Positions 57,001-64,000 of a stretch of 64,000 nt of DNA are shown here, in pieces. Numbering within the stretch: the stretch's first letter is position 1; every line of letters starts with the position of its first letter. Source of the DNA: Primulina eburnea (taxonomy: Eukaryota > Streptophyta > Magnoliopsida > Lamiales > Gesneriaceae); NCBI RefSeq assembly GCF_022965805.1, contig NC_133101.1:22778868-22842867 (forward strand), in the 5' to 3' direction. The notes beneath the pieces were generated by a model, which saw only the letters and a list, made by a program, of their open reading frames with translations, made no database searches and was not told where the DNA came from. A program made the position numbers and the translations under genes.

Positions 57001-58735
57001 ACACAACACCGAAAGGGCGAAAACTCTATTAATCTTTCTTAGTAATACTAATATCATTACTCCTTTATAAAGATGAAAACACCTTGAAATAAAATCTGAT
57101 ACCAAATCTTTCTTAACAATAAAATCATATCAGTGTTAAATCATATTTTAATAACATTAAAGCGGATTTTAAGTATATTGTTTGATCACTATCAAGAATC
57201 ATGCTAACACAATTTTGTGCGATGATGGAAAAATCATTTAAGTCAAATAAAATATCCCGTTTTAACTTTCCAAGTTTAGTGTTTTTTGAGATACCTCCAC
57301 AATCAAAACAAACCTTTGGGCAAAAAAATTGTGATTTGAAACTTGCAAGGGGGGCTCATTATTTTAGACAACGATAAAAAGTTCCCTTTAAGTAATGGAT
57401 GTGAACCTTAACAGCATTCAAATGGCAACTCAAGAGTCTTCTTTTGCAGTACAAGACATGTTTATATAAAAAAGGATATCAAACCTGAAGTGCTTTGGTG
57501 ACATTATAGACTCCAAGATGATCAACCCTATAAAGATCCCCGGTGATAGAGGATCGAGCCGTGGCACAATAAATAACTTTGCTGCATCCCTCAACAGCAG
57601 TCTTGAGAGTTGAAGGCTCGCCAACATCCCCTTTCACTACCTCCACAGCAGTTGGAAGCATTTCCACCACTTCTTTATCATCATTCCTGACCAAAGCCTG
57701 TTAACGATTCAAGATCCAAATCCATTCACAAGTCGAACCCTATTTTTACCATCTCCGAAAGATATTTAGAAGGCCACTGAAAAAGGTAAGAGTGTGTATT
57801 TCATAAATGACACGGTGGTGTTTTTGCCACATTATTCAAGAAAAATTAACTTTTTTTATAATTTTGGATAAATATGATATTAATTTGAGAGATCAATTTA
57901 AATTATTAAAATATTTTAAATAATTTTAGTCATATGGTTTGAGCCAAATTCATCACACTAATGCACTCTAATCGAATAGCACTTGCACAAAATACGAATC
58001 CAAACTAAAGCTTGAAATATTAAGTTACTATAGTTGATAAACACAAACTCCACAAAAAAAAAAAAAAATAAAGATAAATTATTCATCTTCCTAAATGAAC
58101 TCTTTAGTTTGAAACAACAAAATGGTTCACCAGATAAGAAGCAATGGAGATAAAGAAGATACCTTGACAGTGTAACCCCTGAGCATTAGTTTACGAACCA
58201 CAATTCGGCCAACGCGGCTGGTGGCACCGACGACCAGCACGGTGGTGTTCTGCGCACCAGGAATAGCGAATTCACACATGGGTCCACCCTCCTTCAATAA
58301 AAGCACCGCCTCATCATCATCAGTCCGAGTGGTCCTCGAAATCTGCCCCAGCCCAGAAAACTTCCGCCACACCTCGTCGAATATCTGCCTCGACCGCCGC
58401 CCCAGACCTATCGGACTCACCTCCTCGATCCTATTCTTGATAGACGAAACCGAAGAAGTAGCAGTACCAGCAGCAGGTAAAACTTCCTGAATCTCTCCAC
58501 TTTCTTGCGGCAACTTCCCCTCTTCCTGCACCTCTTTCCTCTTGCTCTTCTTCTTCTGCGGGGGGCTCTTCTTCTGCTTGTCAACTGAAGAGGCGGCCCT
58601 TGTTAAAAACGACCACTGGCATACTTTCACCTCCTGCGGGCTTGAACTGAGGTCTCTCCAATTCAATCTATGGCTGCAGGCATGGTTACCGCCGAAGATT
58701 GAAGACGTCAAAGCCGCAGAAGCAGTTGTACTCAT
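54079..58735 (-). CDS. HCF173: HCF173: chloroplast SDR-like/CIA30 protein for psbA translation
   Basis: Exons (minus strand): 58735-58163, 57697-57485, 56810-56606, 56482-56407, 56084-55949, 55837-55733, 55595-55515, 55364-55275, 55193-55128, 55023-54967, 54887-54810, 54431-54384, 54150-54079. All 12 introns are GT-AG, and the joined frame is 599 codons plus stop, about the length of Arabidopsis HCF173. Residues 1 to about 60 are Ser/Ala-rich, a likely plastid transit peptide; 60-95 are Lys/Glu-rich. The PVGLGRRSRQIFDEVW-type signature follows. The Rossmann glycine motif is GATSRVG (170-176); Ser replaces the usual middle Gly, as in the Arabidopsis protein. A CIA30-like domain (about 282-460) splits the SDR fold, which resumes with SCTGSG and YTIIRPGPL (506-514). 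HCF173 is known to bind psbA mRNA and promote D1 synthesis for photosystem II. No defect seen. Confidence 0.95.
54586..54604. repeat. GC-rich perfect hairpin in HCF173 intron 11
   Basis: Arms ACACGGGC and GCCCGTGT around GGA, followed by a GC-rich stretch with further short inverted repeats (CCACC with GGTGG, 54609-54632). It stands out in an AT-rich intron and may be part of a small inserted element; I cannot name it. Confidence 0.6.
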
Positions 58736-59338
58736 TCTTGTTCCAGTTTCTCCACAATGGCTGATTTCTTGTATTGGTTTTGTATAGTGTTAACTGAAGC
58801 TCCCTCCTCCGCGAGAGGTGATCATAAATGGGAGTTTGGGAGTCAGCTTCGAAAGCGACGGACTGTGATTTCAGACCACATAAGATGGGCCAATCCGAAA
58901 CATGGATTTGGTTGTGCGTTTTCCAGCACGAAATTTGAACATGACACGCACATACGTCCAGGTCCTCTCAATATTCTCCCCTCGTTTTGGATATACAAAT
59001 ATTCTAGTTTCGACTTGAACAATACGTTTGCAATTATAATACAAAAAATGACATTATATTGATGAATTTTGAAATAATACATTTGATAAATGATGAAATT
59101 GTAGGAAAAATATGGGGGGAATTAGGGGAAAAGGAGTCTGTTGTGTTTTTTTTTTAAAAAAAAAGATTCATAATGAAAATTACTTTTATGCCCCTGTGTT
59201 TTAAGTTTAAAATATGTGAAACACACGATTAAAAGCATTCTTTTGCCAAAAACACAGCAGAGACCCTATTCCATTCCGAACCCTAAACCCTTCGTTCCTT
59301 GAAAAACGTCTCCGTCGAGTCTTCAAAATCTCAACCGA
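58736..59338. promoter_or_regulatory. Divergent intergenic region between HCF173 and the DUF1985 gene
   Basis: About 600 bp separate the two start codons, which point away from each other. On the HCF173 strand there is a GATTGGCCCA block about 160 bp upstream of its ATG (inverted CCAAT with an overlapping TGGGCC site-II-like motif). No clear TATA box on either side. A/T homopolymers lie at about 59145-59163. The extent of each promoter is not visible. Confidence 0.5.
59279..59290 (+). promoter_or_regulatory. Telo-box in the 5' leader of the DUF1985 gene
   Basis: AACCCTAAACCC about 50 bp before the predicted ATG. Telo-boxes (AAACCCTAA type) near the transcription start are common in plant housekeeping and translation genes. 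The function here is inferred. Confidence 0.6.
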
Positions 59339-59440
59339 ATGGCAGACGAAAATGTAGTAATTTTCGCGTTTATTTCGATTTGTTTCTTCTGAATTTTAGT
59401 CGTATTTTTTAGTATGTTTGCTGCGTGTGTGTGTGTGTAA

Positions 59441-59646
59441 TCGACCATGGTTTTCCACCATGGTCGACCATACAAATTGTACGTGGTTTGTGGTCGACCA
59501 TAAAACAACGAGTTTATGGCCGACCATGTTTTATTTGGTCGATTATGTTTTATGGTCGACCATAAGACGAAGTCGACCATAAAACATGGTCGACCTTATT
59601 TGTTTGTATGGTCGACCAAATGTGGTTTTATGGTCGACCACAAAAT
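59441..59646. repeat. Dispersed TGGTCGACCA palindromes in intron 1 of the DUF1985 gene
   Basis: Seven exact GTCGACC and three near-copies (TCGACC, GCCGACC, GTCGATT) occur in about 200 bp, usually as (A)TGGTCGACCATA(AAAC) at irregular spacing. Each core is self-complementary. The spacing varies, so it is not a simple tandem repeat. Confidence 0.85.
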
Positions 59647-59940
59647 TTTTCCTAACCTTACTAATACTTTTTTTTGTCACAGGTCTATTTACCGAGAAAA
59701 TTAGGCAGGGATGCCATTTTCCGATTTAAGTTGACAATTCAATCGAGATATAACGAGATTTCTGAGAAGATTCATTTTTATTTGAACAACGAGGAGAGAA
59801 CCCATTTTTTCGAGCATTCGCCTTTTGGTAATTTAGTTAGGTATTATAAAGATTTTAAAATTTCCAGCCAAATTCTATGGTATTTAATGAGTAACCAGAT
59901 ACTTGATAGTAGTAGTGATGATTTGTGGATGGTGGTGCGC

Positions 59941-61442
59941 TGTAGTGACCCGTTCCGGAATCACCTACTAATCAAAAACTAAGCATGCAATTAACCTAAT
60001 TAACAATAATCAGAGATAACAGCGGAAAATACCAACAAAAATACCGATTATACAACCCAATCGAAGTCTAGAATAACTCAAAATGAAATATCCAATACAA
60101 CCATATCGAATCAAAACAATACCGATAAACTAAACCAACCAGATACTCAACGTCCTCCTCCTGCTCCTCCTGAGCTGTCCAACCTGAGGCCTGCCCCGAG
60201 GGAATGGGGTGTCCAAGAATAAACAAAACCGAGGACGTGAGCGATAAGAACGCCCAGTACAAAAGTATGAGTATACAGACCTATATGAAATGCACATGCT
60301 ATGATCATGATACCGGGGTAGTCAAGAAACAGGAATCACAAAAGGATCTCAACAATGCTCAGTCTAGAGACGCCAAGTGGATAGTGCCGCGCGGTCCAAC
60401 CTCTGGGTCACTGCATCCACTACAAGACAGACGTGGACCTAAAATGTCCCGGACCACCGAAGCCCTCCCGACCCGTCGGCCACTGTGTACTCTCGGTGTC
60501 CATGCGTCCACAAGACAGGGCTGAGCGGCCCCAAGATATAGCTTATCTCGAAAGAGATACAGCTCAACAGTAAAGGCTATCTCGAAGAAGATACGGCTCA
60601 ACATGAAATGCAACGTGCAGTAATAAACGTGACATAATAGCATGCATCATATGACATATATCAATGCACCACATAATCATGCAACACATATAAGAATGTA
60701 TACTCAACCAGGATATCTCGGATAGTACTTTCGTACCTCTATCACAGCAATCCTAATCCACTGGAACAACCAGACAACAGGTCTAATCCAAGCCTATTCA
60801 TCAAGTGAAAACCATCACTAAACTTATCTACCAGACTTAACTAGATAATCCTGAGATAAATACTGATAAAATTCCAAACCTTCGTCCGTCGCTAGCCCGC
60901 TGATGCCGCTAGCTCCCAACTAGAGCACAGCTCTGCTACAAGACCAGCAGCTCCCCGCTAGTGCCCAAATCTCGGAACAAGACTAGAACCTGTCAGAAAC
61001 GACTGAAATGCTATGGAATTCTCTGAATTGGCGAGTCAAAATGAGGAAATCCGACCACTATTTATAGGCCATGTTCGGATCCTCCGAACACCACTTCGGA
61101 ACGTCCGAACTCTTACGTGTCCATCAGCTCTTGACAGCTCATGATCGGATCCTCCGATCATACACTTCGGACCGTCCGAACATGCACGTGTCCAGCTGCT
61201 CTTGACACCTCATGATCGGATCCACCGAACCTACACTTCGGAACGTCCGAACTCCCACGTGTCGATCAACTCTTGACACCTAATGATCGGATCCACCGAA
61301 CTCACTTCGGACCTTCCGAACTCTTCGGTGCTTCCGAACCATCTTCGGTCCGTCCGATCATGACTCGGTCAAAATTACACCTTAAACCTTCTTAATCACC
61401 ATTAATCCGTTAATTACCCAATTTGGAATTCGGGCTACTACA
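59941..61442 (-). repeat. 3' LTR of the minimal element
   Basis: Starts TGTAGT and ends ACTACA (6-bp terminal inverted repeat). It contains a 71-bp-period array (about 61075-61330) with three ACGTGTC motifs at 61115, 61186 and 61257 and many TTCGGA/TCCGAA pairs. The 106- and 94-codon ORFs near 60204-60643 match nothing known. Confidence 0.94.
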
Positions 61443-61806
61443 TTCTCCCCCCCTTAAAAAGATTTCGTCCTCGAAATCAAGCTTAGAGAATGAACAAAAC
61501 GAAAATAACAACATCATTACCCTCAAAATCTAAGGGACAACCCATCACTAGACGCTTAGCTAACACCGAATGACCCATCGGAGTAGAAACAGAAAGAATG
61601 ACGTCTAGAGAAACATGCGGTAACTTATGACGCTTAACAAATCGTCCTGGTCACCCCAACGACCTACACTTCCCTGACTACTCCCGTCACCAAAGTGGTC
61701 AGCCATTGCTACAACAATAGAATGGGGAAACTAGTAAATTGGTCAACGGAAATCCCAAAACAGAAATCTATATCCCAAAATCGTACGCATGCTCTGATAC
61801 CATAAA
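61443..61806 (-). other. 364-bp internal region of the minimal element
   Basis: Contains only the purine tract (61443-61453), about 330 bp without coding capacity, and the primer-binding site (61791-61802), four bases from the 5' LTR. It keeps the cis sites needed for reverse transcription and little else. Confidence 0.88.
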
Positions 61807-63308
61807 TGTAGTGACCCGTTCCGGAATCACCTACTAATCAAAAACTAAGCATGCAATTAACCTAATTAACAATAATCAGAGATAACAGCGGAAAATACCA
61901 ACAAAAATACCGATTATACAACCCAATCGAAGTCTAGAATAACTCAAAATGAAATATCCAATACAACCATATCGAATCAAAACAATACCGATAAACTAAA
62001 CCAACCAGATACTCAACGTCCTCCTCCTGCTCCTCCTGAGCTGTCCAACCTGAGGCCTGCCCCGAGGGAATGGGGTGTCCAAGAATAAACAAAACCGAGG
62101 ACGTGAGCGATAAGAACGCCCAGTACAAAAGTATGAGTATACAGACCTATATGAAATGCACATGCTATGATCATGATACCGGGGTAGTCAAGAAACAGGA
62201 ATCACAAAAGGATCTCAACAATGCTCAGTCTAGAGGCGCCAAGTGGATAGTGCCGCGCGGTCCAACCTCTGGGTCACTGCATCCACTACAAGACAGACGT
62301 GGACCTAAAATGTCCCGGACCACCGAAGCCCTCCCGACCCGTCGGCCACTGTGTACTCTCGGTGTCCATGCGTCCACAAGACAGGGCTGAGCGGCCCCAA
62401 GATATAGCTTATCTCGAAAGAGATACAGCTCAACAGTAAAGGCTATCTCGAAGAAGATACGGCTCAACATGAAATGCAACGTGCAGTAATAAACGTGACA
62501 TAATAGCATGCATCATATGACATATATCAATGCACCACATAATCATGCAACACATATAAGAATGTATACTCAACCAGGATATCTCGGATAGTACTTTCGT
62601 ACCTCTATCACAGCAATCCTAATCCACTGGAACAACCAGACAACAGGTCTAATCCAAGCCTATTCATCAAGTGAAAACCATCACTAAACTTATCTACCAG
62701 ACTTAACTAGATAATCCTGAGATAAATACTGATAAAATTCCAAACCTTCGTCCGTCGCTAGCCCGCTGATGCCGCTAGCTCCCAACTAGAGCACAGCTCT
62801 GCTACAAGACCAGCAGCTCCCCGCTAGTGCCCAAATCTCGGAACAAGACTAGAACCTGTCAGAAACGACTGAAATGCTATGGAATTCTCTGAATTGGCGA
62901 GTCAAAATGAGGAAATCCGACCACTATTTATAGGCCATGTTCGGATCCTCCGAACACCACTTCGGAACGTCCGAACTCTTACGTGTCCATCAGCTCTTGA
63001 CAGCTCATGATCGGATCCTCCGATCATACACTTCGGACCGTCCGAACATGCACGTGTCCAGCTGCTCTTGACACCTCATGATCGGATCCACCGAACCTAC
63101 ACTTCGGAACGTCCGAACTCCCACGTGTCGATCAACTCTTGACACCTAATGATCGGATCCACCGAACTCACTTCGGACCTTCCGAACTCTTCGGTGCTTC
63201 CGAACCATCTTCGGTCCGTCCGATCATGACTCGGTCAAAATTACACCTTAAACCTTCTTAATCACCATTAATCCGTTAATTACCCAATTTGGAATTCGGG
63301 CTACTACA
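61807..63308 (-). repeat. 5' LTR of the minimal element
   Basis: Same length and nearly the same sequence as 59941-61442. The repeat array with ACGTGTC motifs lies at about 62941-63196. Followed by TGCGC, the second copy of the target duplication. Confidence 0.94.
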
Positions 63309-64000
63309 TGCGCAAAAGGCCTGTTAGATTTTCTTTGTTAGAGTATTGTTTAATAACGGGTCTCGATTGCGCTATAGAGCCCGAAGATTTACCAGGTAGA
63401 GGTGTATTTGCCACCACACACTTTCCCGGTAAGGCTGATATTATTTTGGGTGATTTGGAGGGAAAGATTATGGTCCAAGAGCATAACGAGACTGGTCTAG
63501 ACATGGAGAAGATAAATATGGCTAGTCTATACTTTTGTTGTGCCGTATTCGGTGAGGCGACGAGGAAAAAGACGACGAAGATCGATCCTAAATACTTGAG
63601 GCTTGTGGATGATTTGGATATATTCAACCATTATCCTTGAGGTAGAGTAGCCTATCGGGATGCGGTCCGATGTCTGAAGAAGGATTTTTTAGGACGATAT
63701 AATTACCTCGCCGAGGCACAGGGTCGGAAAGAAGTTGAGGGCAGCTTCCTTGTCGGTGGTTTTGTTCTCCCTCTGCAGGTATATTATTTTTTGAATGTTA
63801 TAGTGGATTTGTTATCTCTATTTGTACCAGTAACACTGTTTGAAATTATGTTACAGATCTTCGCTTATGAATGTTATCCGAGTGTGGCACAGAAGTTAGC
63901 AAGGAGAAGAGATGTGGACGGTTGGATGTTGCTCAGGATGTTTCAGTGGGTGACTAAGACGTGGGCGTCAAACCGTGCCCAACTGGTGTTGAAATCGCTG

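Larger units (their letters stand above)
59941..63308 (-). mobile_element. Minimal non-autonomous LTR element with large LTRs, very young
   Basis: Two 1502-bp LTRs flank only 364 bp. Target duplication TGCGC (59936-59940 and 63309-63313). The minus strand is the element strand: primer site TGGTATCAGAGC at 61802-61791 and purine tract GGGGGGGAGAA at 61453-61443. The internal end next to the purine tract (ATTTCGAGGACGAAAT on the element strand) resembles the end of the chromovirus pol at 25785-25808, suggesting an internal-deletion derivative of a chromovirus. No ORF for Gag or Pol. I noticed one difference between the LTRs (A at 60370, G at the matching 62236). Confidence 0.94.
59339..64000 (+). 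pseudogene. DUF1985-domain gene, disrupted by a nonsense codon and an LTR insertion; 3' end outside window
   Basis: Suggested structure: exon 1 at 59339-59353 (MADEN, tentative), intron to 59682, exon 2 at 59683-59940 continuing at 63314-63778, intron 63779-63856, exon 3 from 63857. Removing the retroelement and one copy of TGCGC joins WMVVR to KRPVRFSLLEYCLITGLDC in frame, the classic DUF1985 core. A TGA at 63638-63640 follows NHYP, where related proteins have Trp before Gly; the frame after it stays open and conserved (GRVAYRDAV ... GFVLPLQ ... IFAYECYPSVAQKL). DUF1985 proteins often carry a C-terminal Ulp1-like protease and many are transposon-linked, so it may be part of a Mutator-like element rather than a host gene. 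The function of DUF1985 is unknown. Confidence 0.75.

Noticed and set aside
54862..58735. Separate short genes at the individual minus-strand ORFs between 54.8 and 58.7 kb
   Set aside because: They are single exons of HCF173; with GT-AG splicing they join to one 599-residue protein.
60204..60524. 106-codon ORF repeated at 62070-62390, and the 94-codon ORF opposite
   Set aside because: Inside the LTRs of the minimal element; the pair reflects LTR duplication, not two genes.

Overview
This is plant nuclear DNA, almost certainly from a eudicot. It holds one ordinary 13-exon nuclear gene for a chloroplast protein (HCF173), one broken plant-specific DUF1985 gene, and otherwise nested LTR retrotransposons, a TRIM and a probable Helitron. 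I cannot name the species from the sequence.

Layout. (1) 1-4683: minus-strand, non-autonomous Ty3/gypsy element encoding only Gag and a retropepsin-like protease. Its 3' region is a C-rich minisatellite plus about 17 copies of a 60-bp hairpin repeat; the left LTR runs off the window. (2) 4849-5783: frameshifted DUF4283 fragment and the RNase H tail of an old Ty1/copia element, whose LTR-like end reappears at about 49632. (3) 5784-49509: one minus-strand Sirevirus-type Ty1/copia element (TSD GATGT) inflated from about 10 kb to 43.7 kb by insertions. Inside it are a TRIM (46686-47275, TSD TCTTG) and a gypsy solo LTR (9957-42835, TSD ACATG). The solo LTR was split by a plus-strand copia element (12452-42132, TSD CCGAG). 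That copia was itself hit twice: by a complete Tekay/Del-like chromovirus (17878-28901, TSD CAAAT) and by a minus-strand member of its own family (29385-38567, TSD GTGTG). Every layer has recognisable LTR ends and a matching 5-bp target duplication, so the order of events can be read directly. (4) 50275-53788: very AT-rich candidate Helitron with a threefold tandem repeat of about 340 bp. (5) 54079-58735: HCF173 on the minus strand; all 12 introns are GT-AG and the predicted protein has 599 residues. (6) 58736-59338: short divergent intergenic region with a telo-box. (7) 59339-64000: plus-strand DUF1985 gene, disabled by a premature TGA and by a very young LTR element (59941-63308, TSD TGCGC) that has 1502-bp LTRs but only 364 bp of internal DNA.

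The genes do not form a pathway. HCF173 acts in chloroplasts (psbA translation), and the rest is transposon biology. The most unusual signals are: a palindromic GGTGTTG/CAACACC motif scattered through both coding and non-coding parts of the Sirevirus; compensatory base changes in the 60-bp hairpin array; a 198-bp spliceable intron between gag and pol of the chromovirus; and an ABRE-like 71-bp repeat array in the LTRs of the minimal element. Mismatch counts were made by eye and are approximate.
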